From: Tritrichomonas musculus
Taxonomy: Eukaryota > Parabasalia > Tritrichomonadida > Tritrichomonadidae
NCBI GenBank assembly: GCA_039105265.1
Contig: JAPFFF010000008.1
Span: 4,836,001 to 4,900,000, forward strand
DNA: 64,000 bases
Reading direction: 5' to 3'
The translations under genes were made by a program, and so were the position numbers. Positions 47,318 to 57,587 of the stretch are shown one piece after another; position 1 is the stretch's first letter, and each line of letters opens with the position of its first letter. Under the pieces are notes generated by a model that saw only the letters and a list, made by a program, of their open reading frames with translations, did no database searches and was not told the DNA's origin.

Positions 47318-50300
47318 TCAGATTTCAACAAGATTGTCATATTCATACTGCGATTTCAAATTACTCCAAAACTCATTTTCATTATGCTTTACTTCCAACT
47401 CAGGAAATTCCCAATTGACTGGTTTATACTTAATAGGTCCAATAACAGCTCCACCGTCATCACCAGAAAAATAATCATTTTCACTTGCCTTGTCTTTTCT
47501 GTTCTTATTTCTACTCCTTGGTCTTGGCTGATTTGATGTAGTTTTCTTCTTTCCTGTTCCACTTTTTTCATAATTTGTAAGTTGTGAATTTGGTCTTCTT
47601 GGGGTAATTTTTCCATCATTAACTTTTTGCTCAGATGCTTCTTTTTTCTTTGGCTTGACAGATGAATCAATATCAGCTTTATTTTTAGCTTTCTCTCGTT
47701 GTGATTTCTTTGTTGTTGATGATTTTGTTGATCTGGCAATAGAATTATTCTTTGATGATCCTCCTTTACCACGATTTCTAAGTATTGGAGCAGTTACGTT
47801 TAAATCATCGTCATCATTTTTAATTTTTTTATTAATAATTACATCGCTTGAATTTGATTCAAGATTATAATCCTCACTTTCATAATCATTTATAATTTTA
47901 TTTTTAGTGGGCTTATTTATATTCTTTTTATCTTCGTTAATATCATTTGAATCTTTCTTCTTTTCTTTATTAATTGAGTCAACACTCCTTCCTCTTCGTT
48001 TCTTAGCTTTATTTATAATGTCATCGTTATCATTACTTTTATCAAATTTGTTTGTTTCTGTATTTTTTTCGGAATTCTTTGGATTTGTTTTGGTAGGTTT
48101 TCGTTTTACACGAGTACTTTGAGTTCGAGTGCGTCTTGGTGTTGGATTTTTATCTGCTACTGGCTGAAGCTTTGGATCTGTTCTTTGTCTTCTGAGACTT
48201 TGTGCACTTCTCTTTTTAGTATTGAGTTTGGAAATAATATCATCATCGTCGTCTGAAATTTCTTTGGGATTTTTGGTGCGATTGAGTTCCTTTTTCTCTT
48301 TGTTAATATCAAAATCAAATATTTGATGACTTATTTCATCGATTTGATTTCTTGTCTTTTTATTTGATCTTCTAATATTATCTTGTGGATCATCTTCTTT
48401 ACCAAATACATTAATTGTTGGATTTAATTGTTTTCTTTGTTTGGTTCTGTCTTTCTGATTTAATTTTCTTTTCTCATCATCAAAACTTTGATTTTTTGAA
48501 ATACTTACATTAGGTGAAACAGGCGAATTTAGTGAACTCTCATTTTTTTGTGGTGAATTTGGAAGCTTATCTATCAAGTATTTTTTATCTATAATTTTAT
48601 GAATAGTACCTTGTGATATGAAATAAGGGAACTTCCTTTCATCAAAATAACGATAAATATTGAAAGGTCTCAAGAAAAAAGATTCAGTTTCATAAACTTC
48701 TGAGTTAGTTTTAATACTACTACTATTAGTAATATTACTATTATAATCTTCTTTGTTGTTATTCAAAAGATCTTGTGAAATAATCAGTCCTTTTCGAAGT
48801 GATCCAGATTGATTTTTATCAATCAGCTTTTTTTGAACTAAACTAGAAACATCATTTTCAGGGAAAGATATCAAAGTCCTTTCCTTAATTTTTGCAGCTT
48901 TTTGTAGTAATGCAATCATATTTTCACTTTTTGATGGCATCGAATCATCAAAAACTAATCTTTCAATTTTTAAGTTAGCCAACGATATGAAATCCAATAT
49001 ATTTTTCAAGCCAGAATCACCACATTTTGAATAACTTATATCAAGAAACTTGAGTGATTTAGATACAAATATCATTTTCAAAAGTGAATTCAAACTCGAT
49101 CCGAGATAATTTTCATCATTTCCTCGAATTGATAACGATCTTAATGCGTTTGAACTTTGAACAAACATTCCTAATTGCCTGATCATATCTGATGAGGAGC
49201 TGCTAAAGCATGAATTCAATGATAAATTTTCAAAGAATGGATTTTTTAATAAGAAAGCAAATAGCTTTGGATTTAAACGATTCTTGTCCCAAACAAGCGA
49301 TACTAAAGATCGAAAAGTTGTAGTACTCAAAAAGTCGAATAATTGAGTCCATATTTCGTCAGTCGTTATTAAAGAAGCAACTGAAAGACGAAGGCCGTGT
49401 TCAAAGCGAGAAAAAATAAAGGAAAAGAAAGGAATAATACAATTCGACTTAAACGAAACATCGTCGATAATTAATGTATCAAAAGATGGCGAAAATCGAA
49501 GAGTTGAAAATAATGTCTTATTGAACGTTGAATTACAATTATTCTGACTTAAATCTATACATTTAATTTGTGTCATGTTAGAGGCATAACTTAAAACATC
49601 GCAAATTTCAAGCCGGCAATTATTTAACGATAAATAACTGACTTGTCGTAATTTGGGAAGAAGTTTTCGAACATCAATATTTGTATTGTTTGATAAATTT
49701 AAAATATACAATGAGTCAAATAATTCTGGCATTAAAAATGTATTGTAGAAATAATCCATACTTTCGTCTTTGATGGCTTTGTGGAATCCAAGAGATTGGA
49801 TCTTTTTTTTGACACAGTATTTGTATAATAAATCAAGTTCGGTGCGGCCCATATTTGTTTTTTTGAAAGAATGACCATTGAGTTTTGAATCTGTGTTGTG
49901 TTCGAGTAGTGATATAAATTCTGGAAAATATTTTGTTTTTTCTCCTTCTATAAATAAATGTTTTAGTGAAAAATTATTCTTGATAAAAGGATGAATTAAT
50001 TCATATGTATCAATTCCTTCCATTTTTGGAATTTCAAGATATTGAATATTGGGACTAAATGGTAAAACATTTAATAGTGGCTTAATTACTTCTTTTGGGT
50101 ATTTATATTCTGATAGCAAAACATTGGGTTGCATGTATATTAATATTTTTTTGATTTCATTAAGATATTGACCAGTATTTGGATACTGTGTAGAACCATC
50201 ATATAAACGACAATCTGCGGCAAAGCCATTTTGAGGTATTAAGGGGATAACTTTAAAATCGTCGAATATAATGTTTCGTTGCTCGAAAGTTGTTAAAGTG

Positions 50301-50608
50301 TGACTAATAACGTCTTTTATGCTATTTATGATTGGCTTTGTGTCATTTGATTCAAATGAATATGTGATTTTTCCAAAAACAAGTTTTATTGAATTTTCTT
50401 GAACAGAAACCTCTGATAATTCGGTAAATGGAAAAGTTCTTTTAATTTTAGTGCCATTTTGATTTAAAATAAAAAAGCGGCCTGACGTTATTGAAATAAT
50501 ATCCACATTTTTGAATAGGGTAGCTGCAGTACGAGCTGATGTAGTATATATAACTAAAATGCCAAGTGAACTTAATAACTCATTCGCCTTTTTTATATAC
50601 TCGTCCAT
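47318..50608 (-). CDS. leucine-rich-repeat protein with long charged tail (CARMIL-like architecture)
   Basis: This is a 1096-residue protein. Residues about 1-110 could be a small beta-rich, PH-like domain (VDIISITSGRFFILNQNG, then RTFPFTELSEVSVQENSIKL). An irregular leucine-rich-repeat array runs from about 165 to 580, with units such as LYILNLSNNTNIDVRKLLPK, VSYLSLNNCRLEICDVLSYA and SLKFLDISYSKCGDSGLKNI. Residues about 650-1040 are disordered and very rich in Lys, Arg, Asn, Asp and Ser. The last 45 residues look ordered again (YKPVNWEFPELEVKHNENEF). PH-like domain, LRR and disordered tail is the order of CARMIL actin regulators, but I find no clear capping-protein-interaction motif, so that is only an analogy. 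Trichomonads have a large family with this layout. Confidence 0.75.
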   Translation of the reverse strand: MDEYIKKANELLSSLGILVIYTTSARTAATLFKNVDIISITSGRFFILNQNGTKIKRTFPFTELSEVSVQENSIKLVFGKITYSFESNDTKPIINSIKDVISHTLTTFEQRNIIFDDFKVIPLIPQNGFAADCRLYDGSTQYPNTGQYLNEIKKILIYMQPNVLLSEYKYPKEVIKPLLNVLPFSPNIQYLEIPKMEGIDTYELIHPFIKNNFSLKHLFIEGEKTKYFPEFISLLEHNTDSKLNGHSFKKTNMGRTELDLLYKYCVKKKIQSLGFHKAIKDESMDYFYNTFLMPELFDSLYILNLSNNTNIDVRKLLPKLRQVSYLSLNNCRLEICDVLSYASNMTQIKCIDLSQNNCNSTFNKTLFSTLRFSPSFDTLIIDDVSFKSNCIIPFFSFIFSRFEHGLRLSVASLITTDEIWTQLFDFLSTTTFRSLVSLVWDKNRLNPKLFAFLLKNPFFENLSLNSCFSSSSSDMIRQLGMFVQSSNALRSLSIRGNDENYLGSSLNSLLKMIFVSKSLKFLDISYSKCGDSGLKNILDFISLANLKIERLVFDDSMPSKSENMIALLQKAAKIKERTLISFPENDVSSLVQKKLIDKNQSGSLRKGLIISQDLLNNNKEDYNSNITNSSSIKTNSEVYETESFFLRPFNIYRYFDERKFPYFISQGTIHKIIDKKYLIDKLPNSPQKNESSLNSPVSPNVSISKNQSFDDEKRKLNQKDRTKQRKQLNPTINVFGKEDDPQDNIRRSNKKTRNQIDEISHQIFDFDINKEKKELNRTKNPKEISDDDDDIISKLNTKKRSAQSLRRQRTDPKLQPVADKNPTPRRTRTQSTRVKRKPTKTNPKNSEKNTETNKFDKSNDNDDIINKAKKRRGRSVDSINKEKKKDSNDINEDKKNINKPTKNKIINDYESEDYNLESNSSDVIINKKIKNDDDDLNVTAPILRNRGKGGSSKNNSIARSTKSSTTKKSQREKAKNKADIDSSVKPKKKEASEQKVNDGKITPRRPNSQLTNYEKSGTGKKKTTSNQPRPRSRNKNRKDKASENDYFSGDDGGAVIGPIKYKPVNWEFPELEVKHNENEFWSNLKSQYEYDNLVEI

Positions 50609-53014
50609 TAAAATAAAATGTTTTTGAATTTTAAAATTACGTTATGGAAATTTGGTTTGAATAACTTGAGTAAAAAAATCAAATAAAATAAAATTTAAAC
50701 TTAATTTTCTTATTTAAAATGCAAAAGAAAACCTGAAATACTAACTTTTTAAACATTTTTTTATAATTTCTATAAAAGTTTTAATTGAAAATTTTTTTAT
50801 TTTAACAATTTATAGTATATAAAGCCTATTTTGAACTTTCTGATATGCAAAAACAATGTTGAAAAGATAATAAGAAGATTGTTGAATTTCATAATATTGA
50901 AAAGCCAAAGGCTTCAAGATGACGTTTATTCATTAAGGTAAAAATATATTGTTTAAAGCTTACTAAATACTTCAATATATATCTATTCTGAAGTCAGCAG
51001 TTGTAAAATTCAATAAATATGCTACTCCTTGAATAATCATCTTTGTTCAGCTGCCTTTGGTAATGCTAGAATACTTATTGAACATTAATTTCACGATAAA
51101 GACAAAGTCACTCTGTATTATAGTGTTGATTTAGAATTCCTTTCAGTTAACTATTAACAAAAAGATATTTAAGATCAATCTGTTGTTTGTTTAATCAATG
51201 TATTACGAACAATAAACTTTGCTCAATATAAACACAAAAAAGTTCCAGGTTCCATTTTTTGAAAGCTAGATCATGTTAATTTAAAATTTTGTTTGTGTTG
51301 TATTTATAGGGAAGCATTTGCAAGTTCTGTTTATCAACATGCTTCATTGAGATTAGTACTATTTGTGCATGCATTATCTTAAAACAATAAGCTTGATTAA
51401 ATTGAAATTATGAATTCATTTTTGAATTTCTTAAATTCTCTTAATATGGATGAATTCTAGAAGCAGGAACTATTTCTTCACGAATCATCACAAAAAATGA
51501 AATGCAAATTTAGTTTATTCAAAGTTTCCTGCTGATTGAATAATTCAGAGTTTCTAATCATTTAGTACAAAATGAAGTGATCAAATTCACCTTCCACATG
51601 GAAAGCAAAGAGCAAAATATTGACTCATCCAGCAAAGCATGAAACAAAATGCACGATGTTATGATCTGAAGATTTGGCATTGAAGGCGAAAAAAAGAAAA
51701 GATTTTAAACGATACATGTTGACAACTTCAAAATCAACATCAGAAAACGGTTATCTAAAATCTTTCTTTGCGAAGGAGTATTTATCAAGCATCTATTTCT
51801 TTTATTAAAAAATTCAAGTAAAATATAAAAAATATATTTTAATTGAAAAATGGCTGCATTTGTTTGGGCTGCACTGATTTAACAAAGGGCAACGTGTATC
51901 TTAAGGAAAGAATTGTTACACTTTTCCGCGATGAACATTTATTGAAAGAAAAGCTTCTAATTTCAATGAGAGAAGGTGAATATATCAATTTTTCAAATCA
52001 TCAATTCTCGGAAGAACGGCCTTCAATATTCTTCAATAATGCAGAAATAGTTAATTACTCTCAGTGATGAACATTTACAAAAAAGAGAGCTTTCAAATTC
52101 AGCAACGGATGATGAAATTGTTACACTTTTTAAAAAGCTTTCAAAAATTTCATTGAAAATTAATGCAGATGATTTGGGAGCTATTATTACGCACAACAGT
52201 GACGAACACTTTCTAAAAACAGAAGAAATGCTTCTTTACAACACCAATGTATTAATTTATAAATGATCGGCTCATTCTGTGAATAATGTATGCGTTTCAT
52301 AAGTGATTGAATCATCCAATAAACAGTTTTAAGAGATTTTGTAAAGTTATTCATGAGAAATTTCCTCATATAAGCATTGAAAAAAAATTTGGTGCTGAAT
52401 TAAATGATTTCATTGCTTTTATTGCTGCGGCTTGTTCTTGCTATAACAGGATTTTCTGAATGTTGATTGATTTGACACAGCAAATATCATTGAAAAACGC
52501 ACACAATTTCATGAACATTTCTAATAAGTCAAGCGAATGGTGAAGATGAGACCAAAACGCAAATTGAAGATATCAATACCAAAATTGACATTACTTTAAT
52601 CATTTTTTCTTTGAATATATAATTGAAATGACATTTCTAAGCGGCCGATTAGAAGTAGAAAGTGATCAACCATTTGTAACAATAAATTTCTACTTACTTT
52701 CTGCGACTTTTATGTTGGGATCTGAAATTTTCAATTTGAAATTTATCCTTGAATCATTCTAATTTTCAAAATTCAGTAAAATAAGTCTATTTCTGAAATT
52801 ACAAATTATTTAATCAATGAATATAAATATTTATAACAGAATAAGATATATAATATAAATATGTTTTCAAGACAATGATAATAATATATCTAAATCCTTA
52901 ACAGCATTATCAAAAATGGTAGATCAAATATTGCGTATTTTAGTCAGGGGATTCAGTATTGAAATGAGTGAATTTCATTGAAAAAGTTCAAGTGCCAACT
53001 TTCCGCTAAAACAA
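50609..53014. other. gene-free 2.4 kb with decayed coding fragments
   Basis: This region has no intact gene but is less AT-rich than true spacers. Fragments include a plus-strand frame 51843-52067 and a second fragment near 52070-52250 (for example DDEIVTLFKKLSKISLKINA). The two share a short motif: ERIVTLF with DEHLLKEKLL in one, DEIVTLF with DEHLQKREL-like sequence in the other, so they may be decayed repeats of one former protein. Fragments at about 51050-51200 (FGNARILIEH) may be remains of an ankyrin-type gene. I consider the region a pseudogene graveyard next to the PARG-like gene. Confidence 0.4.
51843..52250 (+). pseudogene. decayed gene fragment of unknown family
   Basis: A 74-residue frame starting at ATG 51843 and the following broken frame read as protein-like sequence with internal similarity (a VTLF motif and D-E-H-L/F motif occur in both halves). 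The frame is cut by stops and no domain is recognised. Its plausible composition, unlike neighbouring spacer, is the main support. Confidence 0.35.
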
Positions 53015-54283
53015 ATGACTGAATTATATGGAACTGTATATACCACCCCAATAAATTATTATCCGTATCCTCTTAATAACAATTATTATCAGAATTATTC
53101 TTATGATTACACCAACTACTATCCTGGCTATACTAATTATAATTATCCAAGCAATTATAACTATTCACTAAATTACCCTGGCTATTACAACTATTCCCAA
53201 AATTACCCTGGATATTACAACTATCCCCAAAATTACCCTAGCTATTATAACTATCCCCAAAATTACCCTAACAATTATAACTATCCCCAAAATTACCCCA
53301 GCTATTATAATTATTCCCAAAGATACGCTGATGATGCTCAGATTTCTCAAAAACGACCAAAATCTAATAAAAAAGTAAAACTTCATAAAGACCAAAAAGA
53401 AGAACAAAAAGAAGTTCAACAAGAAGATCAAATTAATTCAAATGATATGTATCTAAATGAAATGAAATTATTTTCTCAAGTAAAAGAAAGAGTTCAGGAA
53501 GAACCACGCGATGATTCTGAGCGAGCTCAAATTGCAAAAGATAATTCTGAAATAGAACCATTAAAATTTTTACAAGAAGAAGGAAAAACAGAAATTATTG
53601 ATGAAGGAATGCATGAGAAAATTAAAAACGAGCTTGGTCAGCCAATATACTCGGATACTCCTGTAGATGTTGATAGTATTTCTTCAATTCAAGCAGCGAT
53701 TAACAGTTATGAACATGAAAAAGATGATAAAATTTGTATCTTAAATTTTGCTGATCCATATAAGCCAGGTGGCGGCTATATAAACGGACGTGTTGCTCAA
53801 GAAGAGTGTATTTGTCGCCAGACACTTTTATATAGATCAATTAAAGACAACGAAGTATATGAAAACAATAAAAAAGACCGCAAGTCAGAAAATAATGATA
53901 ATATGTTGTATTCACCAAATATTCCAGTTATTCGAGATGATTCCTGCAAATTATTCGACCCATCACAAATATTTAGGATAAATATTATTTCTTCAGCAGC
54001 AGTTGACAATCGTAGACATGATGTATCTAATCCTCAAGAAATAATGGAAGAAAGAATCAGAAAAATTATTACTTTAGCTGCTTGGAAGAAGAATGACGTT
54101 TTGATTCTTGGCGCATTTGGATGTGGTGTCTTTAAAAACAATGTTAATGATATATGCGATATCTTTGCAAAAATTCTTATTGAAGAAGGAATGAAAAATT
54201 ATTTCAAAAAAGTTTATTTCCCTGTTTTAACTCAAGGATATACATACAAAACTTTCAAAAGTGCTCTCATGAATGATAGCTAA
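53015..54283 (+). CDS. microbial-type PARG-like macrodomain protein with Tyr/Asn-rich repeat domain
   Basis: This is a 422-residue protein. Residues 1-105 are a Tyr/Asn/Pro/Gln-rich low-complexity domain with decapeptide repeats (43-102, unit NYPGYYNYPQ). Residues about 106-195 are charged. Residues about 200-422 look like the TIGR02452/DUF2263 microbial-type poly(ADP-ribose) glycohydrolase domain: ILNFADPYKPGGGYINGRVA (GGG at 252-254), then Q262-E263-E264, the GGG-x(7)-QEE signature whose last Glu is catalytic, then C-R-Q-T-L-L-Y. The domain closes with VLILGAFGCGVFKNNVNDIC, the macrodomain loop before the last helices. Such enzymes remove ADP-ribose chains. The N-terminal domain resembles prion-like phase-separating regions, a combination I do not recall in described PARGs. 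The stop overlaps TAAA. Confidence 0.82.
   Translation: MTELYGTVYTTPINYYPYPLNNNYYQNYSYDYTNYYPGYTNYNYPSNYNYSLNYPGYYNYSQNYPGYYNYPQNYPSYYNYPQNYPNNYNYPQNYPSYYNYSQRYADDAQISQKRPKSNKKVKLHKDQKEEQKEVQQEDQINSNDMYLNEMKLFSQVKERVQEEPRDDSERAQIAKDNSEIEPLKFLQEEGKTEIIDEGMHEKIKNELGQPIYSDTPVDVDSISSIQAAINSYEHEKDDKICILNFADPYKPGGGYINGRVAQEECICRQTLLYRSIKDNEVYENNKKDRKSENNDNMLYSPNIPVIRDDSCKLFDPSQIFRINIISSAAVDNRRHDVSNPQEIMEERIRKIITLAAWKKNDVLILGAFGCGVFKNNVNDICDIFAKILIEEGMKNYFKKVYFPVLTQGYTYKTFKSALMNDS
53141..53320 (+). repeat. 30-bp in-frame tandem repeats, about 6 copies
   Basis: Six units of 30 bp encode decapeptides of the form NYP-[GSN]-[YN]-YNY-[PS]-Q. The later units are nearly identical at DNA level (each begins around AATTACCC and continues through TATAACTATCCCCAA). 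Copy number is likely to vary between strains by slippage. Confidence 0.85.
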
Positions 54284-54368
54284 AGGTTACCTTACTAATT
54301 TCCAAATTTATTATTTTTTAGCTTTTACCAAAGAGTAAATAGATGGGCTCTATTTGTAAATTTGGGGG

Positions 54369-54386
54369 AAAAAAAAAAAAAAAAAA
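54369..54386. repeat. poly(A) tract, 18 bp
   Basis: A run of 18 A, preceded by GGGGG, lies in the 153-bp convergent gap between the PARG-like gene and kinase copy 3. Confidence 0.7.
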
Positions 54387-54436
54387 TTCTAATTAAACTT
54401 TATATTAAATAAATAAATAAATAAAAGCAACTTAAA

Positions 54437-55408
54437 TTAGTAGTTGCTTTCAGTAATTGGAATTTCATCGTTTGTTTGATTGTTCCATTCTTCTTCCGCA
54501 TCATTGTTAAATATATTTGATAAAATAGCTTTTTGCTTGATCTGTGAGTTGTTGTCTTTCATCACTTCTTCATCACTAAGGTATTGATCTTTAAGAATAT
54601 CTTCAACGTTCGGACGATGAAGTGGATTCATATCTGTACAACGAAGAACAAGTTGACGAAGTTGTTTGTTAACACCATCACGAATGCTTAATTTGCCTTT
54701 AACAATTTGTTGAACAATATATTGTTGATTCCCATCTTTGAATGGAAATTGTAATTCTTCTAAAGAATATAAAGTAACACCAATCGCATAAATGTCCGTT
54801 TTCAACGTATTGAATTGTCCTTTATGGAATAATTCTGGTGCTGCATAATATAACGTGCCATTCTTAGATTCATCGCCTGCAATAATGTCTGTTCGACAAT
54901 ATCCAAAATCACATAACTTAGCATTCAAATCTTCATCAAGTAATACATTCTCTGCTTTGATATCTCCATGTGAAATTCCTTTATGATGAAGATATCGAAC
55001 TGCTGATAAAAATCCTCGAATGATCTTCCTTTTAATATTATCATTTGGGAATCCATGTCCAGTGGCATATGATAATAAATCTCCTTCCGAACAATATTCC
55101 ATAATGATAACAATGAATTCTTCTTCTTCTTCATTCTTCATTTCAAATGTTTCTTCAATTTTGATGATGTTTGGATGTGAAAGTGATTTAAGAACTTTGA
55201 TTTCTTTTTTAATCGATTCAAGTAAATTTCGACTTTCTACATCTGTTTTAGAAATGATCTTGGCTGAATATTTTTCATGTGTGTTCTCATTCTCTACAAG
55301 AACAACAATGCACGTACTTCCACATCCAAGAAGTTCTTCAACTTTATAACCTCGAAATGATGAAGGAATTTTGATTTCATATCCATCTTGTGTATTTGAT
55401 TGAATCAT
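54437..55408 (-). CDS. Ser/Thr protein kinase, copy 3 (mosaic paralogue)
   Basis: This 323-residue kinase has the same motif set as copies 1 and 2: Gly loop GCGSTCIV, Lys 50, HGDIKAEN, DFG and APE, again with Gly in place of the HRD Arg. Residues 1-118 and 128-227 are almost identical to the other copies. Residues about 119-126 (GFPNDNIK against KFESESMK), 228-250 and the C-terminal 40 differ in many positions. This alternation of identical and diverged blocks suggests gene conversion from a copy of the 1/2 type into an older paralogue. Upstream, only about 40 bp before ATG are shared with copies 1 and 2, then similarity ends abruptly. Confidence 0.92.
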   Translation of the reverse strand: MIQSNTQDGYEIKIPSSFRGYKVEELLGCGSTCIVVLVENENTHEKYSAKIISKTDVESRNLLESIKKEIKVLKSLSHPNIIKIEETFEMKNEEEEEFIVIIMEYCSEGDLLSYATGHGFPNDNIKRKIIRGFLSAVRYLHHKGISHGDIKAENVLLDEDLNAKLCDFGYCRTDIIAGDESKNGTLYYAAPELFHKGQFNTLKTDIYAIGVTLYSLEELQFPFKDGNQQYIVQQIVKGKLSIRDGVNKQLRQLVLRCTDMNPLHRPNVEDILKDQYLSDEEVMKDNNSQIKQKAILSNIFNNDAEEEWNNQTNDEIPITESNY

Positions 55409-55450
55409 TTTATTTATAATGAATGATCAAAAAAATGAAATCATTCAGAT
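55409..55450 (-). promoter_or_regulatory. conserved 40-bp promoter of the kinase family
   Basis: The 40 bases before ATG are the same in all three kinase copies (41925-41964 on plus, 46720-46760 on minus, and here), while sequence further upstream is unrelated in copy 3. The block contains TCATTT and TCATTA, both fitting the trichomonad initiator; the second has its A+1 15 bases from ATG. It probably is the core promoter. Confidence 0.6.
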
Positions 55451-57587
55451 TTAAATACATTATCTACCTTTCAAAATATTGAATTAAATAAATAAAATCC
55501 TTACAAATATTGAATTAAAATACAATTACACAGAAATATTGAGCTTTTTATTTTTTATAATACAGAATCATTTGTTAGTATAAAATATTCAAATGATTCC
55601 ATAAAATAAAAATACCTATTTTATATTTATATTATTAAGCAAAGTAAATATTGGCAAAATAATTATTAATTAAAATTAATTTTATTGTATTAAAATATAA
55701 AAACATATAAATAAAATATAATATCAAATAATTATTAATAACTTTTTTTCAATATTTTGATCTCCTTATCAATCAGATTCCATTTTAAGGACAGTAGATG
55801 AAAATAAATAATTTGTAATTGAATAAAATATGAGATATATTAATTAAATATTAAAATCGTATACTAATTGAAAATAGGCATAATTGTAAATGCTTTTAAT
55901 AAGAATACACAACTTAAAATCTAATATACTCCAATATACTAATAAATTGGAGCATTAAATCATTCGAAGAAGATATATTAGATGCATGAGTGCATATTAA
56001 TGATATTTATTCAAATAAAAATCAAATATAAACTGTCAATTTTATAGTAATTTTTTTGATGGATTAAAAAAGATTAAATATTGCATTTCAATATGTTTAT
56101 GGATATATATCACATGAATATATATTTCATATATAATAATTTATCATTAATTATTTATATTATATTAATACATATTATTGTTACATCAAGAAAAATATGC
56201 ATAAAAACAAAGATAAAATTTGAAAAGAAAAAGTAATTTGAATTCGAATTCAAATTGGTTCAATATAAAATAAAACAGTTTTATTTGCTTTAAATAAAAA
56301 TATTTTAAATATATATTGGATTATACATGAATTAAAGCATATATTCAATATTTTATTTTCATATATAAAAATAAATCCATTTCACCATGAGTTTTTTATT
56401 ATTCATAATTTAATTTCATTTTATTTCATTCAATTTTTTTTTTATTGGAATTCAATAAATCACAATTTTTTGACTTGGTATGACCGACTTTTTATTATTT
56501 TCAAATGTAATCTTAAATATTGAATTATCCGCTATTTTCGGTTTTTATTTTTGATACTGAAAATATCTCAATACCAAATGAATAAAACAAAACATTACCA
56601 TCTTGAATAAATATCAAACACATAGTAGATTTGTGATTTGATATAATACAACCTTTATAATTTCATTTATTTTCAATTTCAAAATTATTTTGTTTATATT
56701 TACTTTTCTATTGAAATTCAAGCATATTGTAAATTTGTAGTTTAATATCAATTTACGTTATAATATTTTTTTTTAGAAATTGGGGCTAGATAATTAGAAA
56801 AATTTATTGATGTGAATTGATTAAGAAAATTGTTAAATAAAACATAGTTTGGTCTAACATAGCCTTTTTATATACCTACTATAAATGCATATGCATTTAT
56901 ATCAGCAAAAAAGTTATGGATTATGATTCTTTTGATCGAAACAACATGGAGCATTCAATAGTGTAACCTAAAATACAAGAAAATGATCATTTGAAAACAA
57001 AATAGAAGATAGTTAATTTTTTAAAAAAAAAAATTGGATTCTGAATCTCGTTCAAACAAGGAAAATATTTCGAAGAGAAAGTATTTTTTGTAATCGCAAG
57101 ATACTTATGCAATCAATATTTTGAGAAAAAAAATAAAAATTTATTCAATATTTTGAATAAAATAAAATTATATTTTTTCAGAAATATTGAACAATATAAA
57201 AATTGTAATGAAATATTGAGATTGCCATAAAATAATTTCTCACAAAATACAACATATTTTCACAAATATTTCAGTTAAATAAAAATGAATTAAAAAAGCA
57301 ATTTCGGAAAAAATAATATGTTATTGTAAACAAACTTTTATTTTATAATGGAAAAATAATGACAGCTATATTTTAATTCTTTTGTTTTTTTTGTTTTTGT
57401 TCATATCATTCTATTTTTTGAATGACAAAATAGACGAGATTCTCAATTTTGACTATAATAAGAATTTGAATTAATTGAAAACCTGCTTTGAATTAATTAA
57501 TTCAATTTTCTGAGAATTTAATTGAGAAAAATAAAAATAAAAGATATTATTCAATATTCATATCACAATAAAATTCTTGGTGAAAAA
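55451..57587. other. gene-free, 2.1 kb
   Basis: This AT-rich spacer lies between divergent kinase copy 3 and the Myb gene. A 22-bp perfect palindrome at 56880-56901 is centred on GCATATGC. TCATAT and TCACAA near 57558-57567 are initiator-like motifs about 20-30 bases before the Myb ATG. No transposon ends or RNA genes are recognised. Confidence 0.5.
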
